A stretch of 64,000 nucleotides of DNA from assembly GCA_029027265.1 (NCBI GenBank), contig CP093061.1:2108001-2172000 (forward strand). Reading direction: 5' to 3'. The notes under the pieces are model-generated. The model searched no databases. It had not been told where the DNA came from and saw only the letters and a program-made list of their open reading frames with translations. This document shows positions 46,628-55,588 of this stretch, piece after piece (position 1 is the first letter of the stretch; each line of letters begins with the position of its first letter). This DNA is from Sulfurospirillum_A sp029027265. Its GTDB lineage: Bacteria; Campylobacterota; Campylobacteria; Campylobacterales; Sulfurospirillaceae. A program made the translations under genes and the position numbers.

Positions 46628-46633
46628 GGTATT

Positions 46634-47770
46634 ATGAAACAATATATATTCTTTACATGTACACTTTTTTTTCTTAGTGGTTGCACCTCAAGTGATTATG
46701 CTTTTATAGCAAATGCTGCTATTAGTAAAAATCCATCTCATGCTTTTGAAGCATATGCTAGAAGTAAATCAGTTCAGTATGCTTCAAACCCAGATAAACT
46801 CTCAAAAGATTTGAAATTTTTGTCAAACTTTGTTGAAAATATTTCAAAACAGTGGGGTGATGAAAACGTAAAAGTACCAAAGAAAAAAGAGTATGTAAAG
46901 TATATGCAAAACTTCAAGTCTAGAGCACTTGTGGATTTTGATAAAGGAGTTGTAACTGTTGAGTCACTTGATAGTAAAAAGAGTCTTAAAAATGCCATAG
47001 TTACAACTCTTCTTTTACCAGATGACCCAAGAGGTGCTGACTTATTTAGTGCTGGTGTGATAAAATTAGGAAGTACTCCATATCTTTTGGGTGAAGTTAA
47101 AGATGACCAAAATAAAAATATACGTTACTCTTGGAGGGCAAATAGGTATGCAGATATTCTTTTAAAAAAGAGTTATAAAACAAAAATTATAAACAAAAAA
47201 AAGGTACATTTTGTCACAATAGCTATGGTAAAAGATCATGCTAGTGTAAGAGTTTTAAAGTTCAAACCATATGTAAAAAAATATGCTAGAAAATTTGGTG
47301 TTAGTGAAAATTTAGTCTATGCAATCATACAAACAGAGAGTAATTTTAATCAGTTTGCAGTAAGCAGCGCTGGAGCTTTTGGACTTATGCAGATAGTTCC
47401 AACAAGTGCTGGACGAGATGCATACAAAGAGGTAAAAGGAAAAACTTGGACACCATCAAAATCATATCTTTTTGATGCAAAAAACAATATTGAACTTGGA
47501 AGTGCATATATAAAAATTATAGATAAAAAGTATCTAAAAGGGATAAACAATCCAATTTCACGAGAGTATTGTGTTATTAGTGCATATAATACGGGAAGTG
47601 GAAATGTACTAAAAACTTTTAATAAAGATAGAACAAAAGCAAAAAAGATAATAAACTCACAAAAACCAGCAGAAGTTTATCAAAAACTTCGCTCAAACTT
47701 GCCTTATACAGAGACTAGACGTTATCTTAAAAAAGTAGTGGACAATAAAAAAGATTTTGTTAATTTATGA
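46634..47770 (+). CDS. mltC: Membrane-bound lytic murein transglycosylase (MltC-like)
   Basis: A lipoprotein signal (MKQYIFFTCTLFFLSGCTS) puts it in the outer or inner membrane facing the periplasm. The first half resembles the MltC N-terminal domain (NFKSRALVDFDKGVVTVESL). The second half is an SLT domain with the catalytic Glu in AIIQTESNFNQFAVSSAGAFGLMQIVP and the AYNTGSGNV motif. It cleaves peptidoglycan glycan strands with anhydro-muropeptide release. Length (378) fits. Its stop overlaps the convergent kinase fragment. Confidence 0.88.
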   Translation: MKQYIFFTCTLFFLSGCTSSDYAFIANAAISKNPSHAFEAYARSKSVQYASNPDKLSKDLKFLSNFVENISKQWGDENVKVPKKKEYVKYMQNFKSRALVDFDKGVVTVESLDSKKSLKNAIVTTLLLPDDPRGADLFSAGVIKLGSTPYLLGEVKDDQNKNIRYSWRANRYADILLKKSYKTKIINKKKVHFVTIAMVKDHASVRVLKFKPYVKKYARKFGVSENLVYAIIQTESNFNQFAVSSAGAFGLMQIVPTSAGRDAYKEVKGKTWTPSKSYLFDAKNNIELGSAYIKIIDKKYLKGINNPISREYCVISAYNTGSGNVLKTFNKDRTKAKKIINSQKPAEVYQKLRSNLPYTETRRYLKKVVDNKKDFVNL

Positions 47771-49034
47771 TTTAAAAGATTTGTCCCAAATTTCAATTGT
47801 AAACATTGCGCCATCTTTTGTGTTTTCAACGCTGAGGTTTCCACTTATGTGCTCTTCTATAATCATTTTTGACATATAGAGTCCCATACCCGTTCCTTTG
47901 CCTTGTTCTTTTGTTGTAAAATATGGTTCAAAATACGTTCCAATATGTCTTCAGGAATTCCATTTGCATTATCTTTTATGGTGATAGTAGCTGAAGTTAG
48001 TGCTATTTCAATTTTTCGATTTTCACTTTTATTATCTATTAACGCATCTTTTGCGTTATTTGTTAAGTTTAAGATTGCTTGTTTAAATTCACTTTCAAAT
48101 CCATTTATAGAAAAATCTTCACCTTGAAATACAACGGTTATGTTGTTACCTTTAAGAGTTGCAGATTGGATACTTAAAACCTTTTGTATGGCATTTTTTG
48201 CACTAAAAACAGTCTTCTTTTTATCAATTCTAAAAAAGTTTTTGAAGTCATCTATTGTGTGAGACATAAATTCAATTATTTCTCGGTTTTTTTCTATAAA
48301 CTCTTCAATAAATTCTTCATCTATCAAACCTTCATCAAAGTCATCATCTAAGTTCTGAATATTTATATTTAGAGCATTTAGTGGTTGACGCCATTGGTGA
48401 GCTATATTTCCTAACATCTCTCCCATGGAGGCTAGCTTAGATTGCTGTTGAAGTATTTTATCTTTTTTTGTATTTTCTAATATGGCTTGTTCTATTTTTC
48501 CTTCTAAATCATTTTTATAGATATTAAAAAGTTTACCAGTTTTTTTTGATAGAAAAAAAGAAAAAATTGAGACTATTAAAAGGGTAATTGTTACAATAGA
48601 AAAAATAAATATATATAAGTCATACATCTCTTCTTCTATCTCTTTTTCTGATTTTTGAATTAAACTATCTATTTCATCTAGATATATACCAGTTCCTATA
48701 ATCCAATCCCATTCTTTTATATGTTTAAGGAAACTGAGTTCTTTATTTTCACTGTTTTTCCAAAAGTACTCTACAAAAGAGCCTCCTTTGGCTACATTGT
48801 TTTTAGTTCCATTAGTATTTTTTAATTCTATATCATATTTACCTATAGCTTGTTTTCTAGAAGGGTGAGCTAGCAGAGTCTGTTTTGTATCGTGAACCCA
48901 AAAGTATCTATTGTCTGCATATCTTTTATTCTCTATTCTTTTGAGCATAGTTTGTTGAAGCTCTTTTTTTGCATCTTCTATGTACTTCCCTGTACCTATT
49001 ATCCAATCTAGTTCTTTTATGTATTTTATATAAT
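47766..49034 (-). pseudogene. C-terminal half of the Cache-domain sensor histidine kinase
   Basis: Reading from the IS boundary (49034): end of the first Cache domain (YYIKYIKELDWIIGTGKYIEDAKKEL), a second Cache domain (YFWVHDTKQTLLAHPSR... WDWIIGTGIYLDE), a membrane helix (IFIFSIVTITLLIVSIFSFFL), a DHp domain with phospho-His in GEMLGNIAHQWRQPLNAL, and the ATPase domain (LTNNAKDALI, IKDNANGIPE). One missing T (plus strand A4 near 47933) breaks the frame. In the shifted frame the protein continues FEPYFTTKEQGKGTGMGLYMSKMIIEEH to TAA at 47766-47768. The N-terminal half is at 43196-43771. Confidence 0.85.
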
Positions 49035-49949
49035 AGACTTCTTGCAAAACTCAAAAGTAGGTACAAAAAATGCTTAAAAGTTTATATGAGTAAATACAAA
49101 CAACTACAAAAGAAACCACGAAAGAATTTTAAACGACTTATTGGTGTAAATGAAAATACTTTTAATGAGATGATTGCGATTTTCATAGCATATGAAAAAG
49201 AGAGAACTAAAAATCATGGAGTTGGAGGAAGAAAAAGTTTATCACCAGAAGATAAAGTACTTTTGATGTTAAGTTATTATAGAGAGTACAGAACCTTAGA
49301 GCATATAGGCTTTGATTACAGCGTAAGTGAATCTACAGCTTCAAGAGTTGTACGAGAAGTTGAAGATATTTTAATTAAGTCAGGTAAATTTTCACTACCA
49401 AGTAAACGAGCTTTATATGGAGATAATATTGATTTGGAGTTTATCGTTATTGATGCTACTGAGTCCCCAATACAGCGACCAAAAAAAAGCAAAGAGAGTA
49501 CTATTCAGGGAAAAAACGAAACCACACATTAAAGGGTCAAATAGTTATTGATAAAGATGAAAGGATTATTTGTGCTCACACCTGTAAAGGTACTACACAT
49601 GATTTCAAACTTTTTAAACAAAGTAATCTTTCTGTAAAATCTGAGACTTGTATCTATGTAGATTTAGGTTACCTTGGAATTAAAAAGCAACATGTCAATA
49701 TTCAAATACCATACAAATCATCAAAGTTATATCCATTAACCAATACACAAAAAACTCAAAATAAAATAGAAGCATCAGCTTTTATTTGTATTGAGCATGT
49801 CAATGCTAAATTAAAAACTTTTCAAATCCTTACGCAAAAATATCGTAACCGTAGAAAGCGCTTCAATCTCCGCTTTAATTTGATATGTGGATTAGTGAAT
49901 TTTGACCGTGGTTTTAATGTTTGTTCAAAATGAGTTTTGCAAGAAGTCT
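49035..49949 (+). mobile_element. IS5-type insertion sequence, copy 2 (915 bp)
   Basis: This is the inverted twin of the copy at 43772-44686. Its ends AGACTTCTTGCAAAACT (49035) and the exact inverse (to 49949) are perfect, and AAT flanks both sides (49032-49034 and 49950-49952). The left side touches the kinase fragment at codon level; the right side enters the intergenic region before the peptide importer operon. Confidence 0.9.
49086..49933 (+). CDS. IS5-family transposase with -1 frameshift (copy 2)
   Basis: The first frame (49086-49532) is identical in protein to copy 1. The second frame runs to TGA 49931-49933 and is reached by -1 slippage at A-AAA-AAC near 49513-49519. A longer in-frame reading begins upstream in the kinase fragment, but the ATG at 49086 matches copy 1 and the family. 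Confidence 0.85.
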
Positions 49950-50281
49950 AATAAATAATTTCTTAAAAAAAAGAATTTTTAAATAATTATTAGTATGTTA
50001 CAAATCGAAACAAAACTATAGAATAGTATAAACTGAAAGAGCTCAATATCATTTTTAACAACAAGTATCTTCTTTATTGAGATGACTTTCAAAAGAGGAT
50101 TTATTCTTCAATAACGCTTATACAAGGGCAGGAAGGATAGATTTACTACATTTTAAACAATTGTCTATACAATCTAAAAAATACTTCAAGAAACCTAAAA
50201 TAAATAAACTGTGTTTTTTTAAGTTTCAAGGTCACAATCTATGTTAAAATTAGCTCCTAAAAAAATTTCTATGGAGGAAAT
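49950..50281. other. Promoter/leader region of the peptide importer operon
   Basis: No gene is seen in these 330 bases. A possible -10 element TAAAAT at 50245-50250 (preceded by TATGT) and a strong GGAGG at 50273-50277 serve the substrate-binding protein gene. The left part directly adjoins the IS copy. Confidence 0.5.
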
Positions 50282-51877
50282 ATGAAAAAGTTACTTTTAG
50301 CAGCTCTACTGCTAATAACAAGCGTTGCATTTGCAGCACCACAATACGGGGGAACACTAGTATTTGGGCGTAGTGGTGATTCTACTTCAATTGACCCAGC
50401 TCATGTAACAGATGGGGAAAGTTTCTATGCTGCTACTCAAGTTTATGATAACTTGGTACAGTTTAAATATGGTACAACAGAGATAGAACCAGCTCTTGCT
50501 GAGTCTTGGAGTGTTTCTGATGATGGACTTGAATATACTTTCAAACTTCGTAAAGGTGTAATGTTCAGTAAAACAAAATACTTTAAACAAGATTCTGAAT
50601 TTACTTCAAAAGATGTTGTTTTTTCTTTAGGAAGACAATTTGATCCAACTCAGCCATATAACAAACTTGGTGGAGCATTTAAATACTGGTCTGCAATGGA
50701 TATGTCAAATATTGTTAAATCTGTAACTGCCATAGATAGATATACTGTAAAAATTAATCTTAAGAAAAAAGAGGCTCCTTTTGTTGCTAACTTAGCGATG
50801 GAATTCTCTATGATACTATCTTCAGATTACGCTGATCAATTAACTAAACAAGGTAAACCAGGGGATCTTGGTAAGAAACCTGTTGGAACTGGTCCATTTG
50901 TTTTTAAAACTTGGAGAAAAGATGATAAAATCATATTTACTGCAAATAAAAACTATTGGAATGGTCGTCCTTATATAGACAGATTAATTTTTAAAGTAAT
51001 CACAAATAATGCTGTAAGAGCAGCTGAACTTAAAGCAGGTTCTATCCATATCATGGATTTCCCAAATCCTGCAGAAGTAGCTGATTTAGAATCAAATCCA
51101 AAAATAAAACTTGTTAAGCAAGAAGGATTAAATGTAGGTTACCTTGCATTTAACCAAGAGAAAAAACTTTTTCAAGACAAAAGAGTAAGACAAGCTATCT
51201 CTTATGCAATTAACACTAAAGGCATAGTAAAAGCTGTATATGAAGGACTTGGTAAAGTAGCTACTAACCCAATCCCACCAACAATGTGGTCTTACAACAA
51301 AGATCTTAAAGGTTATCCTTATAATCCAGAAAAAGCTAAAAAACTACTAGCAGAAGCTGGTTATCCAAATGGATTTGAGACAAACATCTGGGCTATGCCT
51401 GTTGCTCGTCCTTACAATCCAAATGGAAGAAAAGTTGCAGAAGCTATGCAAGCTGACCTTGCAAAAGTTGGAATCAAAGTAAAAATTATTTCTTATGATT
51501 GGGGTACTTACCTTGAAAAATCTTCAATGGGAGAGCACGATATGGTTCTTCTAGGATGGACTGGTGATAATGGTGATCCTGATAACTTCCTAAACGTTCT
51601 TCTTAGTGCTCATGCTGCTGAGAATAAACCAGCTCAAAACAGAGCTTTCTGGAAGAATGCTGAGTTTACAAAGCTTATAGATGACGCAAAAATCATCACT
51701 GATATTGCTGAAAGAACTAAGCTATATGAAAGAGCTCAAGTAATTTTTGAAGAAGAAGCTCCTTGGAAGCCTATTGCTCACTCAATTGTTGTTGAGCCTA
51801 TGCTAAAAATCGTTAATGGTTTTAAACTGGATCCTGTAGGAAAAAGAAGATTTAAAGAAGTTTGGTTAACAAAGTAA
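50282..51877 (+). CDS. dppA: Peptide ABC transporter substrate-binding protein (SBP family 5)
   Basis: The periplasmic receptor delivers di- or oligopeptides (or related solutes such as nickel chelates) to the permease. A cleavable signal (MKKLLLAALLLITSVAFAAP) is followed by the family segments GTLVFGRSGDSTSIDPAHVTDG, YTFKLRKGVMFSKTKYFK, VGTGPFVFKTWRKDDKI, VGYLAFNQEKKLFQDKRVRQAISYAIN and DMVLLGWTGDNGDPDNFL. The last resembles DppA. The 531 residues are normal. It is the first gene of a five-gene operon and is separated from the permeases by a hairpin that may let it be made in excess. Confidence 0.88.
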   Translation: MKKLLLAALLLITSVAFAAPQYGGTLVFGRSGDSTSIDPAHVTDGESFYAATQVYDNLVQFKYGTTEIEPALAESWSVSDDGLEYTFKLRKGVMFSKTKYFKQDSEFTSKDVVFSLGRQFDPTQPYNKLGGAFKYWSAMDMSNIVKSVTAIDRYTVKINLKKKEAPFVANLAMEFSMILSSDYADQLTKQGKPGDLGKKPVGTGPFVFKTWRKDDKIIFTANKNYWNGRPYIDRLIFKVITNNAVRAAELKAGSIHIMDFPNPAEVADLESNPKIKLVKQEGLNVGYLAFNQEKKLFQDKRVRQAISYAINTKGIVKAVYEGLGKVATNPIPPTMWSYNKDLKGYPYNPEKAKKLLAEAGYPNGFETNIWAMPVARPYNPNGRKVAEAMQADLAKVGIKVKIISYDWGTYLEKSSMGEHDMVLLGWTGDNGDPDNFLNVLLSAHAAENKPAQNRAFWKNAEFTKLIDDAKIITDIAERTKLYERAQVIFEEEAPWKPIAHSIVVEPMLKIVNGFKLDPVGKRRFKEVWLTK

Positions 51878-51896
51878 CCAAATGATATAAAAAAAA

Positions 51897-51932
51897 GGGC
51901 AGAGGCATAATTACTTGCCCTGCCCTTTTTTT
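51897..51932 (+). terminator. Intrinsic (partial) terminator between substrate-binding protein and permease genes
   Basis: GGGCAG-A-GGCA pairs with TGCC-CTGCCC around an eight-base loop, followed by seven T (51926-51932). It sits 20 bases after the binding-protein stop, inside the operon. A hairpin here commonly reduces transcription into the permease genes, giving more receptor than channel. A run of A before the stem makes it symmetrical. Confidence 0.75.
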
Positions 51933-51947
51933 ATTTAAAGGACAATT

Positions 51948-52952
51948 TTGATAAGTTATATAATAAAAAGGCTTTTATGGGCAATTCCAACTCTACTTGG
52001 AGTTTCAGTCTTAGTCTTTTCTATGGTGCATATGGTGCCAGGAGATCCAGCATTGGTAATGCTGGGAGAACACGCGAATAAAGAAGCAGTTGATGCTTTG
52101 AGAGAACAAATGGGTCTTAACAAACCTCTACTAGAACAATACCTCCTATTTATTACGCATGCAGTACAAGGTGATTTTGGAATCTCTATTATGTCTGGTG
52201 AACCAGTTATTGATGAGTTTGCAGATAGATTTCCTGCTACGGTTGAACTCTCTTTAGTTGCACTAGTATTTGCAACAATAGTTGGTCTTTTTGCAGGTAT
52301 TATATCTGCTGTTAAAAGATATAGTTGGTTTGATTACATTAGTATGTCAACAGCACTTGCAGGTGTTTCTATGCCTGTATTTTGGCTTGGTTTAATGCTA
52401 ATCTACTTCTTCGCAGTAAACCTAGGATGGTTACCAGTTTCTGGAAGATTGGGCTACATGTACGACATAGACCATGTTACTGGGTTCTATCTCATTGACT
52501 CTATACTAATGAAAGATTATGAAGCTTTTTGGGATGTATGTAAACACTTAGTGCTTCCTGCTTTTGCACTTGGGACTATTCCCATGGCTATAATTGCAAG
52601 AATGACAAGAGCAAGCATGATTGAAGTTATGAAAGAAGACTACATAAGAACTGCCAAGGCAAAAGGTTGTTCAAAATCTCAAGTGATTATGATTCATGCT
52701 CTTAAAAATGCTCTTATGCCTGTTATTACCGTAATTGGTTTAATGCTAGGAACATTGTTTGCAGGAGCTATACTAACTGAAACAACATTTTCATGGCCTG
52801 GAATTGGAAAGTGGCTAATATATGCCGTAAATCAAAGAGATTTTCCAATCATCCAATCAACAACTCTGATAATAGCAACTATATTTATTATTATAAATAT
52901 AATAGTTGACCTACTTTATGCTGTAGTAAATCCTAAAGTAAGGTTAAGCTAA
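51948..52952 (+). CDS. dppB: Peptide ABC transporter permease, DppB type
   Basis: This inner-membrane permease has six predicted helices. It begins MISYIIKRLLWAIPTLLGVSVLVFSMVHMVPGDPA, the hallmark of DppB/OppB, and carries the EAA loop contacting the ATPase (MTRASMIEVMKEDYIRTAKAKGCS) and a C-terminal LLYAVVNPKVR. The start is TTG (51948) after an AAAGGA ribosome-binding site. Its stop codon shares a base with the next ATG (TAATG), so the two permeases are translationally coupled. Confidence 0.9.
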   Translation: MISYIIKRLLWAIPTLLGVSVLVFSMVHMVPGDPALVMLGEHANKEAVDALREQMGLNKPLLEQYLLFITHAVQGDFGISIMSGEPVIDEFADRFPATVELSLVALVFATIVGLFAGIISAVKRYSWFDYISMSTALAGVSMPVFWLGLMLIYFFAVNLGWLPVSGRLGYMYDIDHVTGFYLIDSILMKDYEAFWDVCKHLVLPAFALGTIPMAIIARMTRASMIEVMKEDYIRTAKAKGCSKSQVIMIHALKNALMPVITVIGLMLGTLFAGAILTETTFSWPGIGKWLIYAVNQRDFPIIQSTTLIIATIFIIINIIVDLLYAVVNPKVRLS

Positions 52953-53824
52953 TGAAAACCAATGAAAACAAAATATTAGAATTTTATAAACAATTCAAAA
53001 AAAACAGAGTAGCATTGGTTGGAGCATATATAGTTATAGGATTAATTCTTTGTGCTATTTTTGCACCAATTTTAACTCAATATGACCCACTCATTCAAAA
53101 TCTAGACAACCGTCTGATTCCTCCTTTTTGGAGTGAAGGTGGCTCATTTGCTCATATATTAGGAACTGATGACTTTGGTCGTGATATGCTAACTCGTATA
53201 CTTTATGGTGCTAGAATTTCACTTGTTATTGGTGTCATATCTGTAAGTATTTCACTCTCTATTGGTGTAGTTATGGGAGCAGTTGCTGGTTACTTTGGTG
53301 GCTTAACTGACATTATAATCATGCGTATAGTAGACATTATGCTCTCAATACCTGCTATCTTACTTGCTATTGTTATAGTATCTATTTTAGGACCTGACCT
53401 TTTTAATGCTATGATTGCCATAGGAATTGTAGGAATTCCAACTTTTGCTAGGATTGTAAGAAGTTCAGTTTTAGCTGAGAAAGAGAAAGAATATGTAGTG
53501 GCAAGTAGAGTTAATGGTGCTGGGGATTTTAGACTCATAATGAGTGTAGTTCTACCAAACTGTACGACTCCAATGATAGTTCAGGCTACCATGTGGTTTG
53601 CTTCGGCAGTTCTTGAAGCAGCTGGGCTTAGTTTCTTAGGACTAGGAGCACAACCTCCAACTCCTGAATGGGGAGCGATGCTTGCTGATTCATTGCAGTT
53701 TATTACTACAGCATACTGGATGATAGTATTTCCAGGAACTGCAATTTTCTTAACAGTTATAGGATTCAACCTTGTAGGTGATGGTCTTATGGATGTTTTA
53801 GATCCAAAATTGAAGGAGAAATAA
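52952..53824 (+). CDS. dppC: Peptide ABC transporter permease, DppC type
   Basis: It has the DppC/OppC architecture: an N-terminal cytoplasmic segment with a first helix (VALVGAYIVIGLILCAIFAPIL), HILGTDDFGRDMLTRILYGARISLVIG, an EAA loop (VRSSVLAEKEKEYVVASRVNGAG) and the final GFNLVGDGLMDVLDPKLK, typical of the family. It overlaps both neighbours by one base. Confidence 0.92.
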   Translation: MKTNENKILEFYKQFKKNRVALVGAYIVIGLILCAIFAPILTQYDPLIQNLDNRLIPPFWSEGGSFAHILGTDDFGRDMLTRILYGARISLVIGVISVSISLSIGVVMGAVAGYFGGLTDIIIMRIVDIMLSIPAILLAIVIVSILGPDLFNAMIAIGIVGIPTFARIVRSSVLAEKEKEYVVASRVNGAGDFRLIMSVVLPNCTTPMIVQATMWFASAVLEAAGLSFLGLGAQPPTPEWGAMLADSLQFITTAYWMIVFPGTAIFLTVIGFNLVGDGLMDVLDPKLKEK

Positions 53825-54684
53825 TGTTACTTGAAATAAAAAACCTTTTAACTTGTTTCTACTCTGATGATGATGTTAATCGTGCTGTTGACACTGTCTC
53901 TTTTAGCATACCAGAAGGGAAGACTGTCTGTGTTGTAGGAGAGAGTGGTAGTGGAAAAAGTATAACCTCACTCTCAATTATGGGACTCATTGAAAAACCT
54001 GGCAAGATTGAAAGTGGTGAAATTATTTTTGAAGGTGTTGACCTTCTAAAGCAAAATAAAAAATATGTACGTTCTATTCGTGGCGATAAAATTGCTATGA
54101 TTTTTCAAGAGCCTATGACATCTTTAAATCCTTCATATACTGTTGGATTTCAACTCGATGAAGTTCTACGTCTTCATCAAAAAGATTTAAATAAAAAAGA
54201 GCGGTACGACAAAGTACTAGAGAGCTTAGAACTTGTAACTATGCCATATCCTGAAGAAAAATATGGTGAGTACCCTTTTAAACTTAGCGGTGGTCAAAGG
54301 CAGCGTGTTATGATAGCTATGGCTATGATGTGTGAACCTAAACTGCTCATTGCAGATGAACCAACAACTGCTCTTGATGTTACAATTCAAGCTCAGGTTT
54401 TAGACTTAATGAGAAAGTTACAAAAAGAGAAAGGGACTTCTATACTTTTTATCACTCATGATTTAGGAGTTGTAGCCCAAATGGCTGACGAAGTTGTAGT
54501 AATGTACAGAGGACATGTTGTAGAAAAAGCAAGTGCAAAAGAGTTGTTTAGTGACCCTAGACACCCTTATACAAAAGCACTCTTAGCCTCAATTCCAACC
54601 CCTGGGAAAGTCAAAAGAAAATCAAGACTTGATACCGTAGATGAAAATGTAGATTATCTTCAGTTTCCAAAGGAAATAAGATGA
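53824..54684 (+). CDS. dppD: Peptide ABC transporter ATP-binding protein, DppD type
   Basis: Walker A (GESGSGKSITS), Q-loop (IFQEPMTSLNPSY), signature (LSGGQRQRVMIAMAM), Walker B (LLIADEPTTALDVT) and the H-loop His (FITHDLGV) are all visible. The C-terminal extension with HPYTKALLASIPTPG is typical of peptide importers. At 286 residues it lacks the long Cys-rich C-terminus of some DppD proteins. Confidence 0.92.
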   Translation: MLLEIKNLLTCFYSDDDVNRAVDTVSFSIPEGKTVCVVGESGSGKSITSLSIMGLIEKPGKIESGEIIFEGVDLLKQNKKYVRSIRGDKIAMIFQEPMTSLNPSYTVGFQLDEVLRLHQKDLNKKERYDKVLESLELVTMPYPEEKYGEYPFKLSGGQRQRVMIAMAMMCEPKLLIADEPTTALDVTIQAQVLDLMRKLQKEKGTSILFITHDLGVVAQMADEVVVMYRGHVVEKASAKELFSDPRHPYTKALLASIPTPGKVKRKSRLDTVDENVDYLQFPKEIR

Positions 54685-55472
54685 GTGACGTACTATTTGA
54701 TGTAAAAAACCTTAAACAATACTATGAAGTAAGTAAAGGTCTTTTTTCTAAACCTACTATTATAAAAGCTGTAAATGACATCAGTTTTCAAGTCAAAAGA
54801 GGTGAAATTTTTTCTATAGTTGGAGAGAGTGGTTGTGGAAAATCTACAACTGCAAAGCTTCTAATGACTATAGAATCACCAACGGAAGGTGAAATTTTCT
54901 TTGAAGGTAAAGATATAACTAAGTTCAACAAAAAAGAGCTTAAAGAGTACCGTAAAAAAGTACAAATTATTTTTCAAGACCCATACTCTTCACTAAATCC
55001 TAGATGGAAAGTAGGTAAAATTATTGCTGAACCACTTAAGCTTAATAGTGATTTGAGTGCTAAAGAGGTAAAAAAAGAAGTTTTTGCAATTATGAAAAAA
55101 GTAGGACTTGAAGAAGATTGGTATGAGAGATACCCTCACCAATTTTCAGGTGGACAGAGGCAACGTATAGGAATTGCTCGTGCATTAATCTTAAAACCTG
55201 AGGTTATCATTTGTGATGAACCAGTTAGTGCTCTTGATGTTTCTATCCAAGCACAAGTACTAAATTTGCTTCTTGATTTACAAGAAGAGTTCAATCTAAC
55301 ATATATTTTCATTTCACACGACTTAGGTGTAATTGAGCATATTAGTGATAGGATTACGGTTATGTACTTTGGTGATATTGTAGAATCAAACGATGTTGAA
55401 GGACTTTTTTCAAATCCTCAACATGACTATACAAAACAACTTCTAAGTGCAATTCCAACTATAGATTTTTAA
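54681..55472 (+). CDS. dppF: Peptide ABC transporter ATP-binding protein, DppF type
   Basis: This is the second ATPase of the heterodimer: Walker A GESGCGKSTTAK, Q-loop IFQDPYSSLNPRWKVG, signature FSGGQRQRIGIAR, Walker B VIICDEPVSALDVS and FISHDLGV. It overlaps dppD by four bases (ATGA). The gene ends just before an inverted repeat built from two TACATGTA motifs. Confidence 0.92.
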   Translation: MSDVLFDVKNLKQYYEVSKGLFSKPTIIKAVNDISFQVKRGEIFSIVGESGCGKSTTAKLLMTIESPTEGEIFFEGKDITKFNKKELKEYRKKVQIIFQDPYSSLNPRWKVGKIIAEPLKLNSDLSAKEVKKEVFAIMKKVGLEEDWYERYPHQFSGGQRQRIGIARALILKPEVIICDEPVSALDVSIQAQVLNLLLDLQEEFNLTYIFISHDLGVIEHISDRITVMYFGDIVESNDVEGLFSNPQHDYTKQLLSAIPTIDF

Positions 55473-55479
55473 TAAATCC

Positions 55480-55516
55480 ATCTTTACATGTAAGGCTTTT
55501 CCTTACATGTAAAGAT
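55480..55516. repeat. Perfect inverted repeat of two TACATGTA motifs downstream of the peptide importer operon
   Basis: ATCTTTACATGTAAGG (55480-55495) and its exact inverse (55501-55516) flank a five-base CTTTT loop, so a 16-base-pair hairpin can form eight bases after the dppF stop. There is no T-run after it, so it is not a standard intrinsic terminator. It may stabilise the mRNA 3' end or serve whatever function the genome-wide TACATGTA motif has. Confidence 0.8.
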
Positions 55517-55557
55517 TATAAAGCAGTTAAGCTTATTCTTATAATAATTAATATACC

Positions 55558-55573
55558 ATACCCCCTATAGTAT
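55558..55573 (+). promoter_or_regulatory. Probable CsoR/RcnR-type operator
   Basis: The sequence ATACCCCCTATAGTAT has a C-tract within an imperfect palindrome, the layout recognised by CsoR/RcnR-family repressors (G/C-tract with flanking AT). It lies 15 bases before the regulator's ATG and overlaps its likely promoter (TATATTAAAGGAAAG follows), so autorepression is plausible. Confidence 0.55.
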
Positions 55574-55588
55574 ATTAAAGGAAAGACA

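Noticed and set aside
48969..49085. Upstream extension of the IS copy 2 transposase into the kinase sequence
   Set aside because: Copy 1 has no such extension, and the extra residues are the reverse strand of the kinase fragment; the ATG at 49086 is the element's own start.
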